This document shows, in pieces, positions 6,690 to 14,165 of a stretch of DNA of 64,000 bases. Numbering within the stretch: position 1 is the first letter of the stretch; each line of letters opens with the position of its first letter. The notes below the pieces were generated by a model. The model saw only the letters and a list, made by a program, of their open reading frames with translations. It did not search any database and was not told the DNA's origin. The translations under genes and the position numbers were made by a program. Origin of the DNA: Paenibacillus mesophilus (lineage in GTDB: Bacteria > Bacillota > Bacilli > Paenibacillales > NBRC-103111); NCBI RefSeq assembly GCF_005938385.1, contig NZ_VCRA01000009.1, forward strand, positions 124,001 to 188,000. Reading direction: 5' to 3'.

Positions 6690-8375
6690 CTACATTTTCA
6701 TGACGCCGCCTTTGCTGGCGTTGGTCACGAGCGCGGAATAGCGGGCGAGGTAGCCGCGCTTGATTTTCGGCTCGAAGCCAGCCCATGCCGCACGGCGGCG
6801 CTCCAGCTCTTCGTCGCTTACTTCAAGCGTAATTTTCCGGTTGTTCATGTCGAGCTCGATGATATCGCCGTCGTGTACGAACGCGATCGGACCGCCTTCG
6901 GCCGCTTCCGGAGAAACGTGGCCGATCGAAATGCCGCGGGACGCGCCCGAGAACCGGCCGTCGGTAATCAGGCCGACCTTCGTGCCGAGACCCATTCCGA
7001 CGATTTGCGAAGTAGGGGCGAGCATTTCCGGCATGCCCGGACCGCCCTTAGGTCCTTCGTAGCGGATGACGACGACATGACCTTCCTTCACTTTGCCGTT
7101 CGCGATGCCGGAAAGCGCTTCTTCCTGGGAATCGAAGCAGATCGCCGGGCCGCGGTGGTAGCCGCCGACCGATTTGTCGACTGCGCCGACCTTGATAATC
7201 GAGCCGTTCGGTGCGAGATTGCCGAACATGACGGACAAGCCGCCTTCCTTGCTGTGCGGGTCGTCGATCGAACGGATGACGGTGGAATCCGTAATATCGG
7301 AGCCGGCCACGTTTTCACGCAGCGTTTTGCCGGATACGGTCAGCACGGTTCCGTCAAGAGCGCCTTCCTTCTTGAACAGCTCGTTGATGATCGCGCTCAC
7401 GCCGCCCGCATTGTGCAGGTCTTCGATATGATGGTCGGAAGCCGGTGCAAGCTTACATAAATACGGTACGCGTTTCGCGACTTCGTTAATGCGCTCGATC
7501 GGATAGTCGATCTCCGCCTCGTGAGCGAGAGCGAGCGTATGCAGTACCGTGTTCGTGGAGCCGCCCATGGCCATGTCGAGCGCGAACGCGTTGTCGATCG
7601 AAGCCTTGGTCACGATGTCGCGAGGCTTGATGTCTTGCTTGATCAGCTCCATCAGCTGCTTGGCGGATTTCTTCACGAATTCGCGGCGTTCCGGAGCAAC
7701 GGCGAGAATCGTACCGTTACCCGGCAGAGCGAGTCCGAGTACTTCGGCGAGACAGTTCATCGAGTTGGCGGTAAACATGCCCGAACACGAGCCGCATGTC
7801 GGACAGCCGAATTGCTCGAGCTCCTCCAAGCTTTTCTCGTCGATTTTGCCGGTCATGTACGCGCCGACGCCTTCGAAGACGGAAGTGAGCGAGATGGCGC
7901 GGCCATCCTTCGTCCGTCCGGCTTTCATCGGTCCGCCGCTGACGAAGATCGTCGGAATGTTGACACGCAGAGCGGCCATCATCATGCCCGGGGTGATCTT
8001 GTCGCAGTTCGGAATGCATACCATGCCGTCAAACCAGTGCGCGTTAACCATCGTTTCCACGGAATCCGCGATAATCTCGCGGCTCGCGAGCGAATAGCGC
8101 ATGCCGATGTGACCCATCGCGATGCCGTCGTCGACCCCGATCGTATTGAATTCGAACGGAACGCCGCCCGCTTCGCGAATCGCTTCCTTGACGATTTGAC
8201 CGAACTCCTGCAAATGCACGTGTCCCGGAACGATGTCGAGGTACGAGTTGCATACCGCGATGAACGGTTTGTCGAAATCTTCTTCTTTAACGCCCGCGGC
8301 GCGCAGCAGACTGCGGTGCGGCGCACGGTCGAATCCTCGCTTGATCATGTCCGATCTCATTTTGGACTTAGACAT
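6690..8375 (-). CDS. ilvD: dihydroxy-acid dehydratase
   Basis: A 561-residue IlvD, the full family length. It dehydrates 2,3-dihydroxyisovalerate and 2,3-dihydroxy-3-methylvalerate to the keto acids that precede valine, leucine and isoleucine. The Fe-S cluster cysteines and Mg site are visible in AVCNSYLDIVPGH, CIPNCDKI and GCPTCGSCSGMFTANSMNC. The C-terminal GLITDGRFSGASRG is also typical. The ATG is preceded by AAGGAGG. It is monocistronic here, with its own terminator, and is not next to other ilv genes. No T-box or leader peptide is recognisable upstream. Confidence 0.97.
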   Translation of the reverse strand: MSKSKMRSDMIKRGFDRAPHRSLLRAAGVKEEDFDKPFIAVCNSYLDIVPGHVHLQEFGQIVKEAIREAGGVPFEFNTIGVDDGIAMGHIGMRYSLASREIIADSVETMVNAHWFDGMVCIPNCDKITPGMMMAALRVNIPTIFVSGGPMKAGRTKDGRAISLTSVFEGVGAYMTGKIDEKSLEELEQFGCPTCGSCSGMFTANSMNCLAEVLGLALPGNGTILAVAPERREFVKKSAKQLMELIKQDIKPRDIVTKASIDNAFALDMAMGGSTNTVLHTLALAHEAEIDYPIERINEVAKRVPYLCKLAPASDHHIEDLHNAGGVSAIINELFKKEGALDGTVLTVSGKTLRENVAGSDITDSTVIRSIDDPHSKEGGLSVMFGNLAPNGSIIKVGAVDKSVGGYHRGPAICFDSQEEALSGIANGKVKEGHVVVIRYEGPKGGPGMPEMLAPTSQIVGMGLGTKVGLITDGRFSGASRGISIGHVSPEAAEGGPIAFVHDGDIIELDMNNRKITLEVSDEELERRRAAWAGFEPKIKRGYLARYSALVTNASKGGVMKM

Positions 8376-8516
8376 ATAACGTGTTCCTCCTTGAATAGAG
8401 CATGGAAGTAGTTCGGCACGAGTGCGTCGAAAAAACTAACTGACTTCTATTCTAGCAAAAAAACGAGAAATATGCTCTATTTCGAGTATACTTTCTTATT
8501 CCAAAGGCAAAATAAT

Positions 8517-8574
8517 GGGGGCTCCCCCAGAAGTAATCGGAATAAGCTACAAAGCAGATCTTCACTTCTGGGGG
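8517..8574. repeat. structured repeat family III, copy 1
   Basis: GGGGG (8517-8521), CT, then CCCCCAGAAGT (8524-8534) pairs with ACTTCTGGGGG (8564-8574). The first GGGGG can instead pair with the CCCCC run, giving two exclusive folds. It lies in the ilvD-fnr gap. Confidence 0.85.
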
Positions 8575-8583
8575 ATTCATAAT

Positions 8584-8639
8584 GGGGGCTCCCCAGAAGT
8601 AATAGGAATAACTACGAAGCAGATCTTCACTTCTGGGGG
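8584..8639. repeat. structured repeat family III, copy 2
   Basis: A tandem copy 67 bp downstream of copy 1. CCCCAGAAGT (8591-8600) pairs with ACTTCTGGGG (8629-8638), and an inner hairpin GAAG-cagat-CTTC is present. It lies between ilvD and the fnr stop. Confidence 0.85.
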
Positions 8640-8662
8640 ATTCATAACGGAAAAAGACCCGT

Positions 8663-9373
8663 TTACAGGCGGCAAATTTCCTTCGGACACAGCTCGCAGT
8701 GGCATATTTGCTGCAAGTAGCTCAAGTCGGTAATCAGCAAATGGCCGTCCCTCTGATCGATCGCGCCTTCCCGCTTCCATTCGGCCAGCATCCGGTTGAC
8801 GCTTTCCCGTGCGGCTCCGATCGTATCGGCCAGCTCGGCGTGGGTCCATTTCTCCGTAATAAGGATTCCTTCCGGAGTCGCTTTGCCGAACGTATTCGCC
8901 AGTCTGATAATCGTGGAGCACAGCGCGCCGGGTTTGCCGTACAGCATCAGATCGCGGAATTTCGTTTGCGTCAGCCGGTGCATAAGTCCCATCCATTTCA
9001 TGAACTCGACGGCCAGATCGCCATATTGCCACAGAAGCATTTCCAGATCGGATTTCAAGACGACGCCGATCGTGCAGGGCTCTATCGCTCTGGCCGTGAA
9101 GCTTTGCCGCGAGTCCGAGTACGGATCGAACTGTCCCATAAAGTCCCCTTCGCGGAACAAATACATGACGAATTCTTTGCCGTCCTCGTTCGTCTTCGTG
9201 CATTTCACTTTCCCGGTTCTGATATAATAGAGTTTGTCAGCCAAATCGCCTTCCCAATAGACGCCGGAGCCTGCCTCCACGTGGATCTCGTGCATGATTC
9301 GCGTAAGCTTATCCATGCTGTCCACGGAGAAGCAGGAAGTATTCGCGGCGACGTGAGGTTGAGATGATGTCAT
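8663..9373 (-). CDS. fnr: FNR-type oxygen-sensing regulator with C-terminal [4Fe-4S] site
   Basis: A 236-residue CRP/FNR regulator with an N-terminal cyclic-nucleotide-like beta roll, a dimer helix, and a winged helix with AARESVNRMLAEWKREG. The C-terminus CHCELCPKEIC contains C226-x2-C229-x4-C234, and the dimer helix has an aspartate at position 141. That is the ligand set (three C-terminal cysteines plus Asp141) known for the Bacillus subtilis Fnr [4Fe-4S] cluster. I chose the ATG at 9373, preceded by GGGAGGT, because it gives the family length. Longer frames lack a ribosome site. It activates anaerobic genes. An FNR box upstream indicates positive autoregulation. Confidence 0.92.
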   Translation of the reverse strand: MTSSQPHVAANTSCFSVDSMDKLTRIMHEIHVEAGSGVYWEGDLADKLYYIRTGKVKCTKTNEDGKEFVMYLFREGDFMGQFDPYSDSRQSFTARAIEPCTIGVVLKSDLEMLLWQYGDLAVEFMKWMGLMHRLTQTKFRDLMLYGKPGALCSTIIRLANTFGKATPEGILITEKWTHAELADTIGAARESVNRMLAEWKREGAIDQRDGHLLITDLSYLQQICHCELCPKEICRL

Positions 9374-9409
9374 CGGATCGACCTCCCAATCATCCATTGT
9401 TTCGGCACT

Positions 9410-9452
9410 AGTATATCCGAAAGGATACCGGGCAGATGTGACGCATGTCACT
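9410..9452 (-). promoter_or_regulatory. FNR box and promoter of fnr
   Basis: TGTGACGCATGTCACT (9437-9452) matches TGTGA-N6-TCACA closely. On the minus strand a TATACT (-10) lies at 9410-9415. The start point expected from it, about 9403, puts the dyad centre at -41.5, the class II activation geometry. A weaker second dyad, TGTGA-N6-TCATA at 9468-9483, lies nearer to mobA. Confidence 0.65.
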
Positions 9453-9523
9453 GGTCGGATGCCGGAGTGTGACCGATTTCATACGGGTGAGCGGAATAGG
9501 CGTGAGAAAGGTGGAATGGAACT

Positions 9524-10120
9524 ATGCTGAGCGGAGTCATATTGGCGGGCGGTGAGAATCGCCGTATGGGAGGCCGTCACAAGGCGCTGCTTCCGATAGG
9601 CGGGGAAAAGCTCGTTCAGCGGCAAATTCGCCTGATGGCACCGGTCTGTCCGGAAATCATCGTCGTAACGAATGATCCGGAGCTGTTTGCGCCGCATGTG
9701 GGCCGATCGGTCAAGATCGTTGCAGACCATTTTCCGGGAAAAGGCCCGCTGGCCGGAATGCACGCCGCCCTTTCCGACGCCGGGAACGAGCATGCTTGGG
9801 TCGTCGGGTGCGACATGCCGTTTCTGTCCTCCGATGCCGCACGTCATATGCTGGATAAGCTGCAGCGCATGGAGCTGGATGCGGTCATTCCCCGATTGGA
9901 CGGGAGGCTCCACCCGCTTCACGGTGTGTATCGGTCCGCATGCGTCAAGCAGATCGCCGAATTACTGGCGGACGATACGTACCGGGTTATGGAGCTTTTC
10001 GGGAAAATACGCTGGGAGCCGCTGCATGACGGGGAAATCACCGGAATCGATTTGCGATTTGCGGTCAATGCGAACACGCCCGAGGAGTGGGCGGAAGTTC
10101 TCCGTATGGAAGGCGGCTGA
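9524..10120 (+). CDS. mobA: molybdenum cofactor guanylyltransferase
   Basis: A 198-residue MobA. It transfers GMP from GTP to molybdopterin to make the guanine dinucleotide form of the cofactor, in the cytosol. The nucleotide-binding start LSGVILAGGENRRMGGRHKA is present, then KGPLAGMHAAL, the metal-binding GCDMPFLS, and a C-terminal VNANTPEEWAE. It is divergent from fnr across a region with one strong and one weak FNR box, so oxygen-limited control is plausible. Its product would serve anaerobic molybdoenzymes. The sulfite-oxidase-like gene at 49 kb uses the cofactor without GMP in known relatives. Confidence 0.93.
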   Translation: MLSGVILAGGENRRMGGRHKALLPIGGEKLVQRQIRLMAPVCPEIIVVTNDPELFAPHVGRSVKIVADHFPGKGPLAGMHAALSDAGNEHAWVVGCDMPFLSSDAARHMLDKLQRMELDAVIPRLDGRLHPLHGVYRSACVKQIAELLADDTYRVMELFGKIRWEPLHDGEITGIDLRFAVNANTPEEWAEVLRMEGG

Positions 10121-10165
10121 GACGGCTCTTGGCATCGTGCGAGAGAATAAATGAAAATAAAAACT

Positions 10166-10206
10166 GCAGCCGCGTCCTATATTTGTAGGGGCGGGCTTTT
10201 TGTTTT
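10166..10206 (+). terminator. terminator after mobA
   Basis: CCGC-gt-CCTA with TAGG-g-GCGG forms a hairpin followed by CTTTTTG and a T run. Confidence 0.7.
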
Positions 10207-10291
10207 TTTCGACAATATCCGCGACTCCGGTTGTCACGGTTCTATCAATTCGCGCATAACCTGATAGAAACGAGGGAGGGGGATCGTTGCC

Positions 10292-10693
10292 ATGCAGCAG
10301 TTCGGCTTCAACTCATTAATCGGAATCGGAGGGGCGGTCGCAAACTACATGTTCGGCGGATGGAGCGAATTGACGCAGCTGCTGTTCCTCGTGATTGCGC
10401 TGGATTACGTGACCGGGATTGCCGCTTCAATCAAAATCGGCAAAGGACTGAACAGCGAGAGAGGCTTCTGGGGAATATGGAAAAAAGGGCTGATCGTCGT
10501 TATCGTCATGATCGGTCACCGCTTCGATTTGCTGCTCGGTACGGATATGTTCATGGCCGGCTTTATTTACTTTTATTTGGCGAACGAGCTTATTTCGATT
10601 ACGGAAAATTGCGGCCTTCTCGGCTTGCCTTTGCCCGGAGGGATCCGCAAGCTGATCGAGGTATTGAAAGATAAAGGGGACGATCGGAAATAG
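10292..10693 (+). CDS. phage-type holin (toxin secretion/lysis family)
   Basis: A 133-residue membrane protein with about four hydrophobic segments. It has the hallmark IALDYVTGIAASIKIGKGLNSERGFWGIWKK of the holin family that includes TcdE and Bacillus prophage holins, quoted here in part: the core is LDYVTGIAAS and the charged loop follows it. Such proteins oligomerise in the cell membrane and release endolysins or toxins. The start follows GAGGGAGGGGG. No endolysin, tail or integrase gene is adjacent, so it is an orphan, perhaps used in sporulation, cell death or secretion. That role is inference. Confidence 0.85.
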   Translation: MQQFGFNSLIGIGGAVANYMFGGWSELTQLLFLVIALDYVTGIAASIKIGKGLNSERGFWGIWKKGLIVVIVMIGHRFDLLLGTDMFMAGFIYFYLANELISITENCGLLGLPLPGGIRKLIEVLKDKGDDRK

Positions 10694-10740
10694 GCCGTAC
10701 GTCCCTGTTTCATGTTTCGACAATGGGGGTAAAAAACTAA

Positions 10741-10790
10741 TAACATTTTTCGGGCATACGGTAACATTTTTCAACCGGTGTACGTATAGA
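10741..10790 (+). promoter_or_regulatory. direct-repeat activator site, probable LytTR target, with -10 element
   Basis: TAACATTTTTC occurs at 10741-10751 and again at 10762-10772, exactly 21 bp apart, one side of the DNA helix. TATAGA (10785-10790) follows at a -10 distance and no good -35 is present. LytTR regulators bind such spaced direct repeats. A LytTR gene lies 300 bp away. Confidence 0.5.
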
Positions 10791-10844
10791 ATATAAGGAG
10801 GTATTTTTTGGACAGCTAAACTTGCCAGAAGGAGGCTAGAACAC

Positions 10845-11021
10845 ATGCCTTATTACATAAGCTACAAAGGGAAAAAGCTCGGCTCCCCGCTGTCGAAGCA
10901 TGAAGCCGAGGAGAAGCTGCTCGTCTTAAGCCGGTGCTTCCAGCAGCTGGAAATCGTGAGGGATAACACGCAGCCGGTAAAGGCGACCTTTATCCACGGA
11001 GCGCTTGTCGAAACAAAATGA
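10845..11021 (+). CDS. small hypothetical protein (58 aa)
   Basis: It begins MPYYISYKGKKLGS and ends HGALVETK, with an excellent ribosome site AGAAGGAGG 9 nt before the ATG and a strong terminator straight after the stop. It is acidic-basic mixed, probably soluble, with no signal peptide and one cysteine. I do not recognise the family. The promoter region upstream carries the spaced direct repeats described separately, so it is the likely target of the neighbouring LytTR regulator. Confidence 0.7.
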   Translation: MPYYISYKGKKLGSPLSKHEAEEKLLVLSRCFQQLEIVRDNTQPVKATFIHGALVETK

Positions 11022-11053
11022 AAGAACCTTTTCTTCGGAAAGGTTCTTTTTTC
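11022..11053 (+). terminator. terminator between the small gene and the LytTR gene
   Basis: AAGAACCTT-ttcttcgg-AAGGTTCTT followed by TTTT. It serves the plus-strand gene and may also serve the convergent LytTR gene. Confidence 0.85.
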
Positions 11054-11082
11054 TATGGGTGCCGTATATGGATTTGGAACGA

Positions 11083-11517
11083 CTATTCTTCCGAAGGGCG
11101 AGGGAGAATGCGGAAGCTTTCCTTGGTCGGCTTGGCGGAATACTCCAAGCTTGTATTCGTATTGTTGGCGATTGCGCGGGAGATGACGTTATGGAACAGC
11201 TTTTGCTTGATAAAGGCTACGGTCGCATATTTGCTGTCGCTTGAAGGATTTTCTTCGAAATAAATTTTGCCTTGCTTGCCGTCGAGCTTCTTGATTTTGT
11301 TCAAATTGACGAGATTCGTCTTGTCCAGCAAATCGAAGCCGCTGTCGAAGAAATGGTCGTACAACTCGGAAAGCGTGGATAGATGATAATATTTCTCATC
11401 CAATGTATGGTAGACGATGTTGCGTTTCTCGATATTAATATACAGCACGTCTTCCAAATCTAGCATTACGAGTTCCGTTTCGTGCTCGTTTTTGGCTTTC
11501 AGGACGGGGATCATCAT
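11083..11517 (-). CDS. LytTR-domain DNA-binding regulator without receiver domain
   Basis: A 144-residue protein whose first 105 residues match the LytTR DNA-binding fold: VLYINIEKRNIVYHTLDEKY, then HLSTLSELYDHF, DLLDKTNLVNLNKIKKLDG, and a KIYFEE strand. Unlike AgrA or LytR it has no phospho-acceptor domain, so its signal is unknown. It may act by level or partner. The ATG follows GGAGGAAAGAGC-type sequence and a vegetative promoter precedes it. It is convergent with a small gene whose promoter carries LytTR-like repeats. Confidence 0.8.
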   Translation of the reverse strand: MMIPVLKAKNEHETELVMLDLEDVLYINIEKRNIVYHTLDEKYYHLSTLSELYDHFFDSGFDLLDKTNLVNLNKIKKLDGKQGKIYFEENPSSDSKYATVAFIKQKLFHNVISRAIANNTNTSLEYSAKPTKESFRILPRPSEE

Positions 11518-11552
11518 AGCTCTTTCCTCCGTTTAAAGTCTTGTACAACTTC

Positions 11553-11581
11553 ATTTTACAACAATTCCCAAGTAATGACAA
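11553..11581 (-). promoter_or_regulatory. vegetative promoter of the LytTR gene
   Basis: On the minus strand, TTGTCA (11576-11581), a 17-bp spacer and TAAAAT (11553-11558), about 40 bp before the start codon. Confidence 0.6.
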
Positions 11582-11605
11582 TCCCTGTACGATCATTCCC
11601 GACAA

Positions 11606-11707
11606 TTATTCGTCCCATTTTTTGGAATACCCTTTATTCAGGGCGATAATAAATATTCCGATAATGACGACCGTCATGATGCCAAGCAAAACCCATATCC
11701 CTACCAT
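11606..11707 (-). CDS. small single-pass membrane protein (33 aa)
   Basis: A 33-codon frame beginning MVGIWVLLGIMTVVIIGIFI and ending NKGYSKKWDE, preceded by AAGGAGAGG about 10 nt before the ATG. One hydrophobic helix takes up residues 3-23 and the tail is charged, like many Bacillales membrane microproteins. The family is not recognised. It lies between the LytTR promoter and a family II repeat. Confidence 0.5.
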   Translation of the reverse strand: MVGIWVLLGIMTVVIIGIFIIALNKGYSKKWDE

Positions 11708-11803
11708 CTTCGCATTTCCTCTCCTTATCGGGTCCGTTCCTCGTAGTATCTATATTACTATACACGATATTTGTTAAAAAAGGTATATTTGCTATAGAAA
11801 AGT

Positions 11804-11980
11804 AAGAGAAACACTTATCGAAGCAATTCAAGGTGAGCGACCGCGATTCAGAGGAAGTTTCTCTTGGTAAAGTAAATCGCATTTCGATTTGTACATACGA
11901 ATTTAGATTTTCTTTAACGAAAAGAGAAACACTTATCGAAGCAATTCAAATATAAAAAGAGAAATGCGGTTTTTTGGCGT
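11804..11980. repeat. structured repeat family II, copy 2 plus a truncated third copy
   Basis: AAGAGAAAC (11804-11812) pairs with GTTTCTCTT (11857-11865) around the core CGCGATTCAGAGGAA. The second stem pairs AAAG-AA and ATTTCG with CGAATT and TTCTTT. The first 28 bp recur exactly at 11922-11949, the start of a cut-off copy. The stem differs from the 5.4 kb copy by a compensated pair. Confidence 0.75.
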
Positions 11981-12072
11981 TTCTTGACGATGGCAACCTC
12001 CGAGGCTAAACTGGATAAGACGAGACCGGTTTGCTTCGGAAGCGCGCATAAGCGGCCGGCTCAATCGGTGGG

Positions 12073-12225
12073 ATGGTGAGAATAGTGATGATTCGGCCGC
12101 TGGAAGCGAAATTGGAAATGGAAGATATCGGGCAGGCGATGTTCGTCGTCTTGGTCGTTGTGCTCACTTTCGCCGTGACGATGGTTTGGGCCAAATGGAA
12201 CAAGCGCAAGCGCGACAGAAAGTAG
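12073..12225 (+). CDS. small single-pass membrane protein (50 aa)
   Basis: It starts MVRIVMIRPLEAKLEMEDIG, then a hydrophobic helix AMFVVLVVVLTFAVTMVWA and a basic tail KWNKRKRDRK. An alternative start is the ATG at 12088; neither has a strong ribosome site. It ends 10 bp before yutE, so the two are probably co-transcribed. The family is not recognised. The basic tail after the helix suggests the N-terminus is outside the cytoplasm. Confidence 0.55.
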   Translation: MVRIVMIRPLEAKLEMEDIGQAMFVVLVVVLTFAVTMVWAKWNKRKRDRK

Positions 12226-12235
12226 GGGGAAACGG

Positions 12236-12667
12236 ATGTATTATGTCAATCAGGAACAAATAGGCGAAAGACTGGACCTTATTCCCGTCTTGTCCGGGGC
12301 GTCCGAGCGGTTGTGCGGGGAGTGGCGGGAAGGCCGTCCCGACTTGCTGCAGGCGCTGGCGCAAGAGCGGCTGCTTCATCTCGCTTTGGAGCTGGTGACC
12401 GATGTGGGCAGCCTGCTGATCGACGGTTTTTTGATGCGCGACGCAAGCAGCTACGAGGATATCGTGGAAATTCTTCGGACGGAAGGCGTATTTCCCGAGG
12501 AGCTGTTCGAGCCGCTGCAGGCGCTTGTAAGGCTTCGCAAGCCGTTGGTGCAGGAATATGCCGGCCTGGAACGGGACAGTCTGTATCCGCTCACTCGGCA
12601 GCTTCCCGGACTGCTGTCGGCATTCGGCCAGTCGGTAAGGCAGTTTATAGCCAAGGAATTGGCTTAG
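12236..12667 (+). CDS. yutE: DUF86 / HepT-like protein YutE
   Basis: A 143-residue protein close in layout to B. subtilis YutE: MYYVNQEQIGERLDLI at the start, ERLLHLALELVTDVGSLLIDGF in the middle, then RDASSYEDIVEIL and LRKPLVQEY. The family is all-alpha and related to HepT RNase toxins, whose active site is R-x4-H-x-Y. Here the histidine position is glutamine (RKPLVQEY), as in YutE, and no MntA nucleotidyltransferase antitoxin is adjacent, so toxin activity is unlikely. The function is unknown. The ATG follows AGGGGGAAACGG. Confidence 0.85.
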   Translation: MYYVNQEQIGERLDLIPVLSGASERLCGEWREGRPDLLQALAQERLLHLALELVTDVGSLLIDGFLMRDASSYEDIVEILRTEGVFPEELFEPLQALVRLRKPLVQEYAGLERDSLYPLTRQLPGLLSAFGQSVRQFIAKELA

Positions 12668-12740
12668 ACGCCGGCGGAGGACGCGGTGCTGCGGTTTCGA
12701 TCGGCATTCGCCCTATTTATGAAACAATGTTGTTTATTAA

Positions 12741-12769
12741 TTTACTTATGTCCGAAAATGCGATAAAAT
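12741..12769 (+). promoter_or_regulatory. promoter of the SufR-like regulator
   Basis: TTTACT (12741-12746), a 17-bp spacer and TAAAAT (12764-12769), about 45 bp before the proposed start. Confidence 0.5.
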
Positions 12770-12814
12770 GACGGTAGCGCGCGTCTCAAGCAACTGACGT
12801 GTAATAGACACCGG

Positions 12815-13453
12815 GTGGTGCGATCCGATTTGAATATGGAACAAGAATCCTCCACAAGAAAAACGATCGTCAAGATGCTTAAGACGGGAGGGCCTCTCGG
12901 CGTGAGCGAAATGGCGAAACGGCTCGAGATTACCGAGATGGCCGTACGGCGCCACTTGAACACGCTGGAGAGGGACGGTTATATCGATTCGCATATTGTC
13001 CGCCAAAGCATGGGAAGACCGATGCACGTCTACCGGTTGACCGAAGCGGCGGAGGATTTGTTTCCCAAAAATTATCATACGCTGACGCTTGATTTGCTCG
13101 GCGAGCTGGGCGACGATCGGACGATCGGCCAACTGTTCGGCAAGCGCAAGGAGAAGCTGCTCCAGAAGTATGAGCCGAGCATGGAAGGCAAGACGCTGGA
13201 GGAGCGCGTCGAGAAGCTCGCGGACATTCAGAACGCGAACGGATATATGGCCGATTGGGAGCGGACGGAAGACGGCTTTGTGCTGCAGGAGTTCAATTGC
13301 CCGATCTCGCAGGTGGCGAACCAATACAACGAAGCTTGCGAATGCGAGCAGCAGCTGTTCGAGAAGCTGCTCGAAGTGAAGGTGGAGCGGACGGAATGTT
13401 TGGCCAAGGGCGGGGGCAAGTGCGTGTACCATATCGGGACGAAGAAAGAATGA
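12815..13453 (+). CDS. SufR-like winged-helix regulator with cysteine-rich C-terminal domain
   Basis: A 212-residue COG2345-type regulator. The winged helix spans residues 20-75 (GPLGVSEMAKRLEITEMAVR and HLNTLERDGYI). The C-terminal half carries cysteines in QEFNCPIS, NEACECEQ, TECLAKGGGKCVYHI, a spacing seen in SufR-type regulators that bind an Fe-S cluster and control Fe-S assembly genes. The start is the GTG at 12815 or the ATG at 12836; neither has a clear ribosome site. No suf genes are in the window, so its targets are elsewhere. It is followed by a strong terminator. Confidence 0.75.
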   Translation: MVRSDLNMEQESSTRKTIVKMLKTGGPLGVSEMAKRLEITEMAVRRHLNTLERDGYIDSHIVRQSMGRPMHVYRLTEAAEDLFPKNYHTLTLDLLGELGDDRTIGQLFGKRKEKLLQKYEPSMEGKTLEERVEKLADIQNANGYMADWERTEDGFVLQEFNCPISQVANQYNEACECEQQLFEKLLEVKVERTECLAKGGGKCVYHIGTKKE

Positions 13454-13460
13454 AATGAAT

Positions 13461-13511
13461 AACACCGGCATGTCCTGGCGAGAGCCTAATGGACGTACCG
13501 GTGTTTTTTTT
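13461..13511 (+). terminator. terminator between SufR-like gene and eda
   Basis: AACACCGG (13461-13468) pairs with CCGGTGTT (13498-13505), then TTTTTTT. The convergent eda gene ends 4 bp later. Confidence 0.75.
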
Positions 13512-13514
13512 GGT

Positions 13515-14165
13515 TTATTCCCCTTCGGCAAAGGCTCTCGTCTTGTCCGTCAGCTGCGAAGCGCGTTCGGTCACCCAGGCGAAGTTGCCCGCTTCGATTT
13601 CCTTCAAATTGATCACATAGCCGCCGATTCCAACTGCATGGCAGCCGCAGCGCATAAAGTCGGCGATATTATCCGTATTGACTCCGCCGACGGCGACCAT
13701 CGGAATATGCTTGAGCGGGCCTTGCAGCTCCTTGATATAGTCCAGTCCGAGGCTTGCGCTCGGGAACACCTTGACCGCGGTTGCGCCCGCTTTCCAGGCG
13801 CGCACGATTTCCGTAGGCGTCATGGCACCGGGGAAAATCGGAATTCCCGCGTCGCGGCAGCGGCGGATCACTTCTTCATCCGTATTCGGAGTTACGATGA
13901 ACGATGCTCCGGCGTCAATCGCGACCTGCAAATCATCGGAATCGAGCACGGTGCCGGCCCCGATATACAGGCGATCGCCGTAGGTACGCTGAAGCTGACG
14001 GATCATATCCGGCGCGCCGGGCGTATTCAGCGTTATTTCAAGCACGGTGATGCCCCCGGCGAGAAGCGCCGCGGCCAGCTTGTCGATATCGGATTCGCGG
14101 ACGCCGCGAAGAATGGCGATAATGCGGGTATGGTTGATTTCGGACAACCCTTGTTCGCGTTCCAT
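13515..14165 (-). CDS. eda: KDPG/KHG aldolase (bifunctional 2-keto-3-deoxy-6-phosphogluconate aldolase)
   Basis: A 216-residue class I aldolase. It cleaves 2-keto-3-deoxy-6-phosphogluconate to pyruvate and glyceraldehyde 3-phosphate in the Entner-Doudoroff or hexuronate routes. The Schiff-base lysine lies in TAVKVFPS, with RIIAILRGV, ITLNTPGA, GAGTVLD and the phosphate-binding VGGVN also visible. I place the start at the ATG preceded by AAAAGGAG (14165) rather than the longer frame. It is single, without a kdgK or uronate gene beside it. Confidence 0.93.
   Translation of the reverse strand: MEREQGLSEINHTRIIAILRGVRESDIDKLAAALLAGGITVLEITLNTPGAPDMIRQLQRTYGDRLYIGAGTVLDSDDLQVAIDAGASFIVTPNTDEEVIRRCRDAGIPIFPGAMTPTEIVRAWKAGATAVKVFPSASLGLDYIKELQGPLKHIPMVAVGGVNTDNIADFMRCGCHAVGIGGYVINLKEIEAGNFAWVTERASQLTDKTRAFAEGE

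Noticed and set aside
10292..10693. Prophage at the holin gene
   Set aside because: No other phage genes are nearby. Only the holin is phage-like.
12236..12667. YutE as a HepT-type toxin
   Set aside because: The catalytic histidine of R-x4-H-x-Y is glutamine, and no MntA antitoxin gene is adjacent.
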